Part shown: in pieces, positions 1 to 12,185 of the stretch
How positions within the stretch are numbered: position 1 is the first letter of the stretch
Layout of the letters: each line of letters opens with the position of its first letter
Assembly: GCA_951394405.1 (NCBI GenBank)
Contig: OX596337.1
Location: forward strand, 4,402,001-4,466,000
Reading direction: 5' to 3'
Length of the DNA stretch: 64,000 bases
From: Coprinellus micaceus
Lineage: Eukaryota; Basidiomycota; Agaricomycetes; Agaricales; Psathyrellaceae
The notes under the pieces: model-generated
Seen by the model: only the letters and a program-made list of their open reading frames with translations
Database searches by the model: none
Told to the model about the DNA's origin: nothing
Translations under genes and position numbers: made by a program

Positions 1-804
1 TGTACGCGTACACGCTTTCCCTGAGCGTTGTGGAGTACCAGACCGCTGTCTTGAGAGGCGATGTGGAGGGTGCGCAGGAGATTCTGCCATCGATTCCCAA
101 GAGCGAGGTCAACAAGGTCGCTAGGTTCTTGGAGCAGCGAGGTACGCGTATTTACTGTAATCCACGCCAAAACCGTTCCTCACTGAACGCGCACCGCAGA
201 CCTCAAGGAACTCGCCCTCGAAATCACGACCGACCCCGACCACAAATTCGACCTCGCCCTATCCCTCGACGACCTTGACACCGCTGTCACCATTGCACGC
301 ACCGTACCCCCTACCGAGTCCGCTGTGAAGTGGAAAGCCATCGGGGACCGCGCTCTCTCCGTCTGGCGCTTCGACCTCGCGAAAGAAGCCTTCCAGTCCG
401 CCGGGGACCTTTCCTCGCTCTTCCTTCTGCTCCTGGCACAGGGAGACAAGGGAGGTGTGGAGAGGCTGGCGCAGGAGGCTGAGGGCAAGGGCTCGAACAA
501 CTTGAGCTTTGTGTGTAGGCTCGTTGGTGGGGACGTTGATGGGTGTGTGGGTCTCCTAGGGAGGACAGGGAGAACACCGGAAGGGGCGGTGTTTGCGCGC
601 ACGTATAAACCGAGTTTGGTTCCTGGCGTTGTGAAGCAGTGGAAGACGGAGTTGAAGGCGAGGCCGAAGATTGCGGGTGCGATTGCGGACCCGGAGGAGA
701 ATGAGGATTTGTTTGAGGAGGGGTGGGCGGAGGCTCTTGCGCATGAGAAGGAGGTGGTGGAGGGCGAGGGTGTGGGGGCGTTGGTTGATGTTGGGGAGGA
801 GTAG
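1..804 (+). CDS. COPB2: Coatomer subunit beta' (COPI), C-terminal part
   Basis: The gene is cut off by the window start; only its last two exons are here (1-141 and 200-804, intron 142-199 with GTACGC and CAG). Beta'-COP is a WD40 plus alpha-solenoid subunit of the COPI coat that drives retrograde Golgi-to-ER vesicle transport. What is seen matches the C-terminal solenoid of the family: the EYQTAVLRGDV stretch, the IPKSEVNKVARFLEQRG helix, then DPDHKFDLALSLDDL, the GRTPEGAVFARTYKPS block and an ADPEENEDLFEEGW segment near the end, all in the usual order. Across the splice the frame continues as R-D-L-K-E-L. The protein ends with an acidic tail and TAG at 802-804. No frame damage is seen. The identification rests on recalled family features; no database was searched. 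Confidence 0.9.
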
Positions 805-1896
805 GTGTGCGTTTGGCGGTAATGTTTGTTGGTATGTGGTGGCGTATGGAGATGGATGTGTGTGCTAATGGAGCGTTAGTTTTTGTAGATTGGCTCTTTC
901 ATTTGCGGAATGGATTTCTTTGGAACTGTAAACACCCCGTGGATACTGCTACACTGCGGCCCATGCTCGTCCTCGGAGACGTCCTCCAATGTGGCATTTG
1001 AATGCAGGGCTCGCCGAACGTGCACGACGGCAGTATGGGTCCGCTCAAGGGGGCCTCGAGGCTCGACCAACCTTCGTTTCTGTCCGCTGGAGACCCTTTA
1101 AGGTGGGCGTCTTGTTGAATTTGACCTCGACAGCGAGTATGCATGGGGCGTTTAAGTCTTTCAATTCATGTTCCTGAGGTACCCGCCTATTCCGCTGGCG
1201 ACAACGACAGATGAATTCAGTTCCAGCCTGAAGGTCCGCTGGCGCTGAAGGGTCAGCGTTGAATGAATTCCCTGCCTCCCGCACTCCTTCCTGCACAGAC
1301 CACACTGCAGAGCAGTTCGGGCATAGCGGGGGTCTCGGGGAGGTGATCAGGGCCGTCGAGGTGACTCCCGTCCGTCTGATGAACTCCCTTGCTGCTGTTG
1401 CACAAGCTCACATCATTCGTTAGAGAGGTGGAAATGAGATGTGGCTTCGATACTGTGGGTGCGTCTCGACGACCTTTGGGATAGATGGGGTGCCGTTTCA
1501 CTCACTATCGTAACTAGGCCCTTCGATAACGTCCAACGAATCGTGTACCGTGGTGATTGTTCCCAGGGCAAGTGCATTCACGATGTCTGTCAGTAACGTC
1601 TCTAACACATCATTAGGCTGCTGTAGTCCCGTGCGGCTTCTTATCCCACATACGGACGAACTATATTGCAGTGTGCCTTCTTCATTGAGCGCCAATCTTC
1701 GTCCTGTCAAGGCCACGTCCCGAGGTGGCGATTGGGTGCTAGATATAGGGAGCGGTGGTGTCGTTATCCTCCAGAAAACCTTCCTTCCCTTCCTCACCCA
1801 CTCCTCAAGCCACTGTGACGATTGTCCAGTGCCATCCCTTCATTTTCACATACTCTCATTTCACTAGAACCTTGAACACTTCGAAATCACAAGACC
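805..1896. other. Intergenic gap, no gene seen
   Basis: About 1.1 kb between the coatomer gene and the next start codon. Short open frames exist on both strands, but none shows a recognisable domain, plausible splice pattern or codon bias like the neighbours. It probably holds the coatomer 3' UTR and the promoter of the gene at 1897. Confidence 0.5.
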
Positions 1897-3160
1897 ATGT
1901 CGCCCTCGATCTTCGTCGATGACGCTGAACTCACCCAGGTCATCGGTGCCCAGTGGAGCCGGTTCGCCAACGCGACTTCAGCGCACAACCAAACGACCAC
2001 CGTCTGCAATGCTGGTTTAAACGGGAAGGGTTTCCAGTATACCGACCGCCCCAGCCTCCAAATTTACCTTCCTTCCCGTCAGCAGCCGCTCTCACTTACC
2101 GGCTTCCCGCCACCGCTGACTGTACCTTTCGTAGGGAATGCTGTTACCTTCGTCGGCACTGGCGCCGCGAACGTTCACCTCAATTACTCCTACCTACTGA
2201 ACGGGTCGGATTTGAGGCAGGAGATACTCCAGGTTGACAAGGATCTCATTGGCAAGGTGAAATTTCGCGTGCCTTCCCATCACTTACACCGTGCCTGACA
2301 TCCATCCCCGCTCATCGCAGTCCGGCGTCGAACTATGGACCATCCCCAATCCCGACGCCAACCAGCTCACCATTCGCCCTGACTTGGGCAACTTCACCCT
2401 CGACTACCTCCTCATCACGCCCGACAAGGATCAGGGGTTCGCGAACCAGCTGCTCGTGCTCGACGATAAGGATAGTGCGATCAAATACGACGGCAATTGG
2501 GCGCTTCAGGAGAATCAGAGGCTGCCCAAGGCGGTACCGATGAAGGGGACGCTGACGAAGGCGAGCAAGCAGGGGGCGAAGTTCGATTTGCAGTTTACTG
2601 GTGGGTCTCTTGGTCTGTGCTCGAAGTCGGCATGTTACTAACAGGATGTGGTGCTACAGGGTCCAGCATCGCGGTGTACGGCGCTCTCAACTCGGTTTCA
2701 GGTAAATTGAGTTCAAGCTATGTGGTTGACAAAGGCACGGCGAGCTCTGTAACGCACTTCGATGGGTCGCAGACAGTCGATGCGAACCAGTGGAACTCTA
2801 GTTCGATGTTCTTCAGGCAGACTCTTTCTCCCGGGACACACACCTTGACGGTCACCCTCACCGAAGTTTCTGGAGACCAGGTACGCCCCAACTCCCTTCC
2901 TCTCGGCTCCTTAACATTCACACTCACCCTATTCGTCGCAGAGCTACTCTCTAGACTACATTTCTTTCCAAGGCATCGATCAGACGCAGCTGAATTCGAC
3001 AGAAGCGGCGAAAAATAAGGGGGTACCACTTGGTGGTATCGTTGGCATTATCATCGGCGTCCTCATTCTTCTAGGGTGCTGTGGCGCAATCGGCAAGAAG
3101 AAGTATTATGTCGAGAGGAGACCGACTATTGTGGTTAGGGAAACAGTTGTCGTATACTAG
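1897..3160 (+). CDS. Single-pass membrane protein with beta-sandwich-like ectodomain
   Basis: Four exons join in frame: 1897-2256, 2321-2600, 2660-2880 and 2942-3160, giving about 359 aa. There is no N-terminal signal peptide. The first ~300 residues are rich in S, T, N, G and aromatic residues with several N-x-S/T sites (NATS, NQTT, NYS, NGS). They contain a repeat-like pattern of short beta strands, as in the galactose-binding-like ectodomains of many basidiomycete membrane proteins. Near the C-terminus a strongly hydrophobic segment (LGGIVGIIIGVLILLGCCGA) is followed by the basic cluster GKKKYY and a ~15-residue cytoplasmic tail ending VVVY. This predicts an extracellular N-terminus and a short inner tail. 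The function is unknown; a role at the cell surface or wall is inference only. The gene model is well supported because all four exons keep phase and the stop falls just after the tail. Confidence 0.75.
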
Positions 3161-3388
3161 GGAATCCAGTGCTGTAACCCCGCTTCTTACTATCCTATCG
3201 AAGGGATTGAGAGGAATTGGAAGACCGAGCCTATCCCACAAAAGGAAGGCCCTTCTTTCCGTCATATGACCGGCGTTCGTGATATGCTTGGGCTTATCGC
3301 TGTGGTCTCAGTCTCATCCCTTCCCAGATCCATCCCATCGTTTTCTTGCGTCTCTTGCCGCGCCCTTTTACACAGCAAGTCGCGACTC

Positions 3389-5780
3389 ATGCCGATTCAA
3401 TGGGATGAAGAGACCCCCGGTCCTCTCAGTGACCATACCCCAGGACCTATGACGATTAAGGAGGTACGTCGTTCTCGCAATGATTGCAGTATGCTCAACC
3501 CTCCTCACTACTTCGATCGAATAGATGGCCCCGAGGGCAAAGGGTGGATCCTTTTGGGATTTCTGCACCCTTTCGACGCACACGCTAAGGGACATCCCCG
3601 AGGAGGACATGTCACTCGTGCTTGATTGTCTCTGGGATTACGTGAAGGCGCCGGAGGGAACCATGCCAGAAGATTATGACCCTACCACCGTGGAGGGAGT
3701 TCAAGCTCTCATGTGCCTCTGTGTGATCCTTCAAGTCGGCGATTGGCGCTATTTGCATTCCGAATCCCGCGTCTCCGCCCAGGCGTCCCTGGGTCTCAGC
3801 CGCTTTTTGAGAGACGCTGTGTTTTGGATCTGGATTTTACTCTACGAAGCCCCTGGCAGCCGCAACGAAAATCTTCCACATGTCATCCACAGGGATACCT
3901 CCTGGATGCTCAAGCAGATCCTCGACACCTATCGATGGGGCCCAGCCCAGTTCCTATCCGATTACATCCCAATGTACGAGATTGCCGTTTGCTGGTGGGC
4001 AGAGAGCCTCCCCGGCTACTCCTTTCCAATCACGTATCCAACCTGGTCCCCGGGTAACGTTGTTGGGAGCTACGTAGCCGAGCTCGTCCACCGAGTGGCG
4101 CTCTGGAATCCTCAGCTCATGGCTTCCGCTGTTATGGAAGGGAGGCTATGCTCACCCGAAGTATTTGTACGGCGAACGATCACGCGTATACGGGCCTTGG
4201 ATCCCTTTGCCGACGACGACCTTGATGGGAAGACAGCGTCCTACCAATATCACTTGGTCATTTCCCTCACAATCACTCTCATGGAAGCGGATGAGAGCAT
4301 CCGCAACGTCTTCATGCTCAAAAGGACGCCTTTGAGGTGTCTGCATGCCCTGGCGACTGCGAGTAGCCGCGTTTTCCACAGGAAGATCGCCAACGATGGA
4401 GATGGTGCCTCCCTCTTGCCAAGGGCAGGGTTCATTGGAAGCATGCCTCAACTCGCCGAACAGGTGTTAGAATTTGTCTATTCGCATTCCCGCAACATCC
4501 TCAAGGACATGAAGTCCATGATCATTGGAGGTGTTATCCACCTTTTATCCGACTACCTGCCGTTCCTCCGTGAAGAGGCGGGGACAGTGTTCGATCGTGT
4601 CCTCAACATTGTGCTATCCAGACATCCTTCCTACTTTCCTCGATGTCATGGGGAGGAAAATGATGCTTCGTCTCCAGACCCTCACTCGGCCAGGCTCACA
4701 AAGGGCAATCTCTATCCTCGTCCTCCTGGACCTACTACACTGTGGGCCCAAGAGCCTTGTTACTGAAGGGAATCAAGAGAAACTTTGCGACAACCTGGGT
4801 GTAAGGCCTTCGAACTATTCGTCCAGAATATTCTCTGACAGTCCCGCCCTTCGTTAGCATTTTAATAGAAATCGTGAGGCGCCCCATTCAGAGCGAACTT
4901 GCTCTCGCTGCCGCTCCGTGATCTATTGCTCAAAGGAATGCCAGGCCGAGGATTGGGTGGCGCTTCACTCCATGGAGTGTTCCGGGGTACAGAACTTGAA
5001 GGAGTCTGCCGGTGTGTTAACCAGCGTCAGGAGCTCCAATCAGCTGCTAATTCCGCTGCTCACAGAACGGACATCGGCGCACAAGAATTACTCGTACCGC
5101 CATCGCAGGTACCACGTCAGCTTGATTCGCCACGGATTCGAGACGCAGGAGCAAATATTCAAAACGTACTTCGGCGCTACCATAGACCCTGCGGTACATA
5201 AGCGCACATTTGACCCCGGACGGGTCGTTTAGCGACTCCGCCCACAATACCCTACTCACCATTCCGTTGGACGAGTATCTGCAGATGCACTCTCGTTTTA
5301 TTCCCGATCATCTCAAGGCGAGATTCGAGGCCATGGCTTCCATCTTTCGAAACTCGTATTGTTCCAGCAAGCTTTCATTCGCCGGCGAGACCTTGCATGC
5401 ACTTGGTACCTACAGGCTGTTGGAGTACAGCTTCCGTTGTGGCAACTGCGATGTCAACTTGGTCGTCCTCCTCAGGCAAAAGCGGAGGCTCATGGACTTT
5501 GTTGGGTAGATGTGGTTGGAGAGGCGAGAGAAGTTGATGATGTTTAGGATGCGGGACGCCAAACATCCTTCCAGCTATGTTGTGGTGGGGTCGCTTGGTT
5601 TCAGAAGGTTAGCTCAAATTTGCATCTCGCGTTTCACTCGCTGACACGCTGAAACTCAGCCCGCCGCAATACCCTGAAGCAGACCGCCCAGAAACCAAGG
5701 AGGGACGGTTCCGTCGAATGGCGAATGCCACGGTTACCGACCAGCTCGTTGACTCAGGAGTTGGGTTCGATGGGAAGTGA
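3389..5780 (+). pseudogene. MYND-type zinc finger protein, frame disrupted
   Basis: Exons at 3389-3463, 3525-4800, 4858-5607 and 5660-5780 rebuild a typical Agaricomycete MYND-finger protein. A long helical N-terminal region (with the motif FWDFCTLSTHTLRDIPEEDM near its start) is followed by a MYND finger around 4786-4980, with C-x2-C, C-x3-C and H-x3-C ligands visible in CDNLG, CSRCRSVIYCSKEC and HSMEC. MYND fingers bind proline-rich protein partners; the role here is unknown. The reading frame is broken twice. Near 4640 one extra base in a TTTCCTCG context shifts the frame (+1), and near 5229 another extra T shifts it again. A TAG at 5507-5509 lies in frame, but it could be removed by a 42-nt intron from GTAGAT to TTTAG that restores phase exactly. 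Either this is a young pseudogene or the assembly has two base errors. The downstream exon stays open to TGA at 5778-5780, so decay, if real, is recent. Confidence 0.7.
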
Positions 5781-6329
5781 TATTCATGTGATGCCTGCGG
5801 CGAAGGCTTGTAAATCTGGTACTACGTTTCTCAATGGGGTCATCGCCCAGTTGGATGGGTTGTGCTGCCATTTTTAGATCTCCCTTAGCCGGGTCTATCC
5901 TATCTGAATCTCTCAGTTTTAGTCAGTATGTACCTAACCCTCAGTGTTATCCTATCCCGGCACCGGGATCAAATGGGTGATGTCACGGTCACACCGTCTG
6001 GTCCTCGGCGCTTGTATAAGCGCCGGAGAGCACACCCTCGTGGGTGGACCAGACGGTCCCCAGCGGGATGAGCGCTGGCTGCAATATTCTCCGTAAGGGT
6101 GGCATTTTGGTGTCGCTCATACTCGGATTCACGGGCCGCTTTACTGTTTGGCCCACTGCTTGGTTGTTGCATTCGCGGCCAAGTTGCACGTGCCAGGGTA
6201 CTTGCCGTTTTGAGAATCTAAAGGGCGAGAATCTAAACAGATGCAAGCGCTAGCCACCCAACCAACTGAACGAAGATGTTCCCTGCGCTTTCAATCTTCC
6301 ATTCATTACTCTTATCATCTTGAGCGACC
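5781..6329. other. Spacer between MYND gene and LIG4
   Basis: This 549-bp spacer contains the nested inverted repeat described separately and, presumably, the LIG4 promoter. A pyrimidine-rich stretch with TTACTCTTATCATCTTGAG precedes the ligase ATG. No coding region is seen. Confidence 0.5.
5993..6057. repeat. Nested perfect inverted repeats (cruciform-like)
   Basis: ACCGTCTGGTCC at 5993-6004 is matched exactly by GGACCAGACGGT at 6046-6057. Inside the loop CGGCGCTT (6006-6013) pairs perfectly with AAGCGCCG (6018-6025). It lies in the 5781-6329 spacer upstream of the ligase gene. No direct target duplication was recognised around it, so it is not called a transposon. Confidence 0.7.
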
Positions 6330-9300
6330 ATGCCGCTCACCACCGCAGAATCCGACCAACCATCGATCCACCCGGGCCCCCAGACCTTCGCGGATGCTCC
6401 TCTGGACCCATTTATCCGACTTCTGGAGAAGCTGTCCGCCACAAAGACAACAGACCAGCGCCGTAGAACATTGGAGACGTTCTTTCGGGTGAGCCTCCGA
6501 GTCTCGGAACTCGCACACCAGCAGCTATGTTCTAACTCGGTGGCGATTAGGCCTACAGGAAGTTGGTTGGATATGATTTATACCCAGTTTTGCGCTTGTT
6601 GCTGCCTCAGGTGCGAAGCCATCTGTATGCCGACCTCATCTACCCACTAACCCGTTCCATAGAAGGACAAGGAAAGAGCTGTGTATGGCTTGAAGGAACA
6701 GAACTTGGCCAAGACCTACACCAAGTTGATAGGGTTGCAGAAGAATGACCCGGATAGCATGATGCTGCTCAATTGGAAAGCTCCTTCAACTGGAGAGGTG
6801 AGTGGCGCAACAGCTCTTCGTACCTAAATCTACTCACCACATTGCCTGTCATACCATAAGGGCGCAGGTGACTTTTCTCGAGTACTCTGCGAGGTCGTGC
6901 AAAAGCGGTCGTCCATTGCCGAGAGTGAGATGACCCTCGGGGAGCTGAACAAGGTTCTAGACGACCTAAGCGAGGCACACGGGGGAAAGGACTCGCAGTA
7001 AGGCACAAACCCAGTCTAATTTGCGATTTTAACGTTGCTCCAGGGAGACACAATACAAGATTTTGCGCAAGATCTACAATCGAACGACCGCGGGAGCCCG
7101 AGGGTGGATCGCTCGCATCATCTTGAAAGGTTTGCTTTCTTCCTGGGAGCCTCTAAACCCCTTCTCTAATCGATTTCCCAGACCTAGGTATCTCCGCGAC
7201 TGAAGCAACCATTCTCTCCGTTATCCATCCCGATGCGCGAGACCTATACAATGTGTGTGGAGACCTTAAGAGGGTCGCACACGACCTGTTCGACATCAAT
7301 ACTCGCTTGGCCGCAGAGGTTAGTCTGAGTATCTTCCCTTAGGTATTATCTCAGCTAACGGTTCTCACCCTTCAGGAGAAACAGATTCGACTGCTGCGTC
7401 CGTTTCTCCCCATGCTCTGTAAACGCCCAACGGACAGGATAGAAGATATGGTGAAGTTGATGAAGGGAGCGAACTTTATTATTGACGAGAAGCTCGATGG
7501 CGAGCGGATGCAGCTTCACATGCGAGGGGGCGAGTACCGGTACTTCAGCAGGTGATGTCCCTCGTTTATCGCCCTATCGCGCTGGAAGCTCATAATAGTG
7601 TCGCGAAGGAATGGAAACGACCTTACTCACCTCTACGGGAGAAATGTCGAGGAGGGGAGCCTTAGTCCATTCCTTAAAGGGGCCTTTGATCCTCGAGTAG
7701 ACGAGTAAGGAGTTATTCACCTGATCCTTTGCGGGGTGTAACTAATCCTTGGTTCCTAGTATCGTCCTTGATGGGGAGATGCTGGCGTGGGACCCTGCCT
7801 CAAAGCGAGTGTTACCATTCGGGACGCTGCGAGGGGCAGCAAAAGGTGCACCCTTGCGAATAATACCTTGGCTCGTATCTTATCTTCTGCTCTAGATAGA
7901 CCGAAGGGGCGCAATGCCCCTCAGCCTTGTTGTAGGTCCCATCCGACCGTACTACGTTAATCTCGTACTGACCTTCAAATTAAAAATTAGTTGTCATATT
8001 CGATCTCCTCTATTTGGTTGGATCGAGCCTCCTTGATAGGCCCCTCAATTTCAGGAGAAAGGACATGACGCACGCCGTCAGAGAGGTTAGGGGGCGTATC
8101 CAGTACGTTTCCCATTGGGAAGGAAAGACAGCGAAGGACGTTAGACGTGCGCTAGAGAAAGTGGTAGAGAGGAACGGGGAAGGCCTGGTAATCAAGCACC
8201 CCCTCGCGAAGTACATTCTCAACGGCAGGAACTCAGATTGGATCAAGGTCAAACCGGACTACATGGTACGTGCTCGTCCAGCACATGAGCTCACGGCATT
8301 GATAATGACACGCCGTTGGTGAATAGGATGGAATGGGGGAGACGATGGATCTCCTCGTCGTTGGTGAGCGCATTCAACTTATAACGTATCCACACGTTAA
8401 GCTAATTCCAATTAGGTGGTACCTTTGGAAGTGGTGGCCGAGCAGGTGGGGTGTCCACTCTCATCCTCGCCGCATCCGACGATGGTTTGAACCAGGCCGG
8501 TAGGCCAAGGTAAATACCTCCCGGGGCTTGAACAGTGGGGTGACGCTAACGCTCACTCGCACCTACTTATCAGGTATATCACATTTGCGAGCTCTGGCTC
8601 CGGACTCACCTTCGCCGACTTGGCTTGGATTAGGCAGAGACCATGGAAGATCTGGGACAAGAAAAATCCTCCGCTATTCCTGCAAACAGCCAAGGGAGTC
8701 AAGGATAAAGGCGACATGTATCTCGAACCAGAGGGGTCAGTCGCCTGTTTAACTGTAGTGTACAACACTGACCTTTCCTGATTGAATCGGCAGGTCATTC
8801 GTCGTCACTGTTCGGGCGGCTGAAATCATACCATCTGGTACGCTCACTATTCGATGCACGAGGGGGGTAGCCAGGCTGATTTACTCAAATCCAGACGCGT
8901 ATGGGATGAGGTACACCCTCCGTTTCCCAAGGATCGTGCGTATCCGCGATGATTTGGGGGTCACGAACTGTATTTCTGCCTCGGAGGTCACGCAAGCGCG
9001 AGTAGGTGATAGGAAGCGTAAGCTAGAGGGAGACGTCGAGTGAGTGCGACTAACTGTTGAATTCGCGGGTTTCACTCAATACGGCGTGGAATAGGCTTCA
9101 GCAAAAGAAGAGGAAGACTACTATTCTACCCAAGAAGGTGGGTGCTCGCATACCCACGACTAATATTGAACCAGTTAACTTCAGCGTATTATCTAGCTGA
9201 CCATGGGTGCCGCATACGAAGGTCCCAACTTGTCGAAGGTTACGGCAACAGGAGGATTGTTCAATGGAATGGCATTTGGTAAGCCCCCCTCAACGATTTT

Positions 9301-10750
9301 CACCCACACTCCTGACGGTTGTCCCAGTTGTCGTATCTGATCCCAGGTCAAGGGTGGCAGAGCAGGATAAGAAGGAGATATCAGAGCAGTATGTGTGTTA
9401 ACTATCTGTTAGGAATCCATCTACATTATCTTCCAGGATAGCCAAGAACGGGGGTAAATGTTTCCAGATGGCAAAGAAAAAGCCGGACCTCCAAATGTAT
9501 ATCGTCTACGGGGGTAGCACCACGCGTACGTTCGCACTCTATTCCTCTTGGTCCGTATAAACAATTACTGACCCTTCTTTTCCCAGCGTACGACCTCAAG
9601 CTCGTAATTCAAAAGGACGAGTTTGATGTCCTCAGGCCAGAATGGGTACAGAACTCAATCTCCAGGGGGAAATTAGCTCCCTTCCAGAAGAAGTGCACAT
9701 TCACTTCCACTGTCCCCGCTCCGCAACCAAGCATACTGACCACGTCTTCCAGGTACTTCTTCTACGCGACGAAAAGGCGCGTTGATACCGATGAGTACGA
9801 GTCTGCTGAAGTCGAGGAAATGCCTGGCGCAACTGGGGTCGAATCTGTAATCGAAGAGGAACCTGCCGTGGAGGAGGAAAGTGTTACAGAGTCAGAGTCA
9901 GACGAAGAACCAACGGCGAAACCTATTCGTCAGTCCACGGCGGCAAAGGAGTTCTCCATTGCGAAGATTGACCCTCACACTGAATGGTTTGCCTCTCATG
10001 ACACTGAGGAGCCGGAGAAGGAGGGTGAAGAGCATTCCAAAGCCGACAGTGACAGCGATACTGAGGATGTAGACTTGGAGGCATGGTTCACTCCCATCAA
10101 CAGGGAGGAGGGCAACAACAGAATTGCCGGGCCTGCGTCATCCAGCACAGTAGGGCCCAGTGGAAGCTGAGGAGACGCAACGAAATGCGGAACAGGGAGC
10201 GCGAGAATGGGGGAGACAGATGATGCGAATGAGTACGATTCGGGGCTCGTCTTCAAGCACTTGTGAGTGTTGGCCGTATGTCGCATTGTGGGCACTTGCT
10301 GAAGACTGAGGATAGAGTTTTCTACTTGGACACACACACCAATGCCAGAGAGAATGGGATGGTTGTACCCCAGGGTCGACTCAAGCATGGACAAGCAATG
10401 GAAGACAAGTAGGTCAAACCCTTAGAGATCGAAGTTCGTCTGTTTGTTAACTTGAGTGTGTCCTTCGTAGGTTCAAGAGTCTGAAAGGTGGCATCGAACA
10501 GAATGGCGGAAAGATCACCGAGCACTTGAGTGAACCGAGGCTGACTCACGTCCTCGTCGATTCGCGTGACGAAACTCGCAAAAGGGAACTCATGAAGCGC
10601 ACATCGCAGTACGTCCCCACGCATCATCCCAGCAGCATGGCTGACCCCTTCTCCACCAGGCCCAAGAGAAGGCACGTCGTGATCTCCGAATATGTCGAGG
10701 CCTGTATCGCAGAGGAGACACTCCTTGACGAAGACGAGTTTGCTGTTTGA
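6330..10750 (+). CDS. LIG4: DNA ligase IV (NHEJ ligase)
   Basis: This is the ATP-dependent ligase that seals double-strand breaks in non-homologous end joining together with an XRCC4/Lif1 partner in the nucleus. Twenty-six exons keep phase to give about 1004 aa: 6330-6488, 6551-6610, 6663-6797, 6861-6997, 7044-7129, 7182-7318, 7376-7551, 7609-7704, 7760-7845, 7899-7931, 7991-8265, 8327-8363, 8416-8509, 8574-8735, 8794-8837, 8895-9039, 9095-9137, 9197-9278, 9328-9388, 9437-9525, 9587-9692, 9753-10159, 10220-10262, 10316-10408, 10471-10608, 10660-10750. The nucleotidyltransferase motif I is KLDGER (lysine is the AMP acceptor) in exon 7. ILDGEM-like VLDGEMLAW, the EGLVIKHPLAKY motif IV, DWIKVKPDYM motif V and the OB-fold LRFPRI motif follow. 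Two BRCT domains sit at the C-terminus, separated by a very acidic linker, as expected of LIG4 but not LIG1 or LIG3. The start ATG follows an in-frame-free leader and fits the N-terminal DNA-binding domain. No damage is seen. Confidence 0.93.
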
Positions 10751-10963
10751 GACCGATGCGTGGCCTAAAACGGAAGGAGGCACGACTCTAGGGTTAGGGT
10801 ATCGTCTATGGATCAGCAGAGTCGGGCGGTGAAGCTCATTACCTTTCCCCTTCACCGCCCGACAACGTGTATAACGTCGTCGCTAGTGCATACATTCCTC
10901 CTCTTGCTTCACAACCATCTCATTTTCATTTCGTATCCATCGGAAAAATAGAAGCCAGTCAAC

Positions 10964-12163
10964 ATGCCACGTACACGCATCGAACGAGACCCAACTACCG
11001 AGATCATGCCCGACTTTGAGTCTGAGGCTTTCAGACAGGTGTTCACCCCTCTGGCAACCGCAGAAAAACCCCTCGAAGACATCATTGCAGACTCCAAGAG
11101 AGCTTGGGAAGAGCAACACCAACGGAGGGTCGCCCGCGGGTAGCGGCGCAGCGACCCGTACCCGTACCCGTGGGAACCCTGACCCGCAACCCGGCGGGTT
11201 TCCCGCGTCGAACGAGCCCAAGAACACCCAAAACGGATCAGAAATGGTGGAGATATGAGTGAATTGAATAAATCACTCATAACCCGCCGAGTTTTCGTCC
11301 GTTTTGGACGTTCTTGAGCTCGTTTTAAACGCCACGGGTATGCGGACGTCTACCCGTACCCGTACCCGCGCATACCCGTCCCGCAAACCCGGCGGGTTTC
11401 CAATACCCTTGACCATCACTAAGCACAGGTACAAGCAGAAAAAGAAGAACAAGAAATAGAAGAGGAGGAGCGAGAACGAGAGGCACAAGAGCAGAGAAGG
11501 GCACTAGAGGAGGCAGAGAGGCAGGAGAAAGCGGAGAAAGAGAAGAAGAGGCCAAAGGTCAAGCCTATCGCCCTAAAGAAACCTATTGACACGAACCCCA
11601 GTGTCATGCGACCTGGCCAGTACGCGATAAACAAGGTCAAAAACCTCGAGCCTGCCGAACTGTGGTATTGGACGGTGGAGGGCTGCAAGGACGCGAAGCA
11701 GCACGACGTCTCGGCCTCGAGTGCCGCCTTGACCTTGGCACATGGGGAACACGGTCTCCTCTTGGCACCAGCATCAGTGCACAAGCCGTCCCCAAAGGTC
11801 AAACCTGACGCCGACCTCACCTATTCCCAGATGATGATCGCAAAGGCAGGACTCATTCAGTCCATGTTAAAGGAACCCAACTGGCCCAACACGCACGTAA
11901 ATTCGTTTGCGGGCCTATTCCTCATGATCGACAATCACCCCTTGAGGCGCCTCCCACATGGAGAGGAAGCCCTCGTCGCCTACGTCTCCGACGCCCGTAG
12001 GGAATGGCACGACGCACTGAAGAGCACAGACGACACTGAGGAGGCATTCGACATCAGTGTCGTCAACGAGGAGCGGCTGAACAGGATTCATACGGCAATA
12101 CTCAGGAACGCCAACCTGTCACTGCTCAGCAGGTCAGTATTTCCATATCACCAACGAAGTTAG
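10964..12163 (+). CDS. Uncharacterised basidiomycete protein with a MITE-filled intron or interruption
   Basis: The first exon (10964-11128, 55 codons) encodes a charged N-terminus. The frame then runs into a stop inside a 295-bp MITE. If 11129 (GT) to 11428 (CAG) is removed as a 300-nt intron, phase is kept and the second exon 11429-12163 continues for 244 codons to TAG. That exon encodes a long E/R/K/Q-rich coiled-coil stretch (EEQEIEEEEREREAQEQRRA), then a region with the motif DNHPLRRLPHGEEALVAYVS followed by DARREWHDALKS. I recall similar motifs in a multi-copy family of unknown function in Agaricomycetes, but this was not checked. The donor GTCGCC is weak for fungi, so the alternative is a gene broken by the MITE. 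The 3' end is also uncertain: GTCAGT at 12134 could begin a last intron. Confidence 0.5.
11127..11421 (+). mobile_element. hAT-type MITE, copy 1 (left end lost)
   Basis: This copy aligns almost base for base with the MITE at 14205-14512: internal ACCCGTACCCGTACCCGTGGG-like blocks, ATAAATCACTCATAAC, and the right end CTTGACCATCACTA are shared. It differs at only a few sites. The left terminal inverted repeat (TAGTGATGGTCA) and the adjoining bases are missing, and no target duplication can be matched. It sits inside the uncharacterised gene starting at 10964. Confidence 0.8.
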
Positions 12164-12185
12164 GCGCTGACAAGTCTATTCTATC

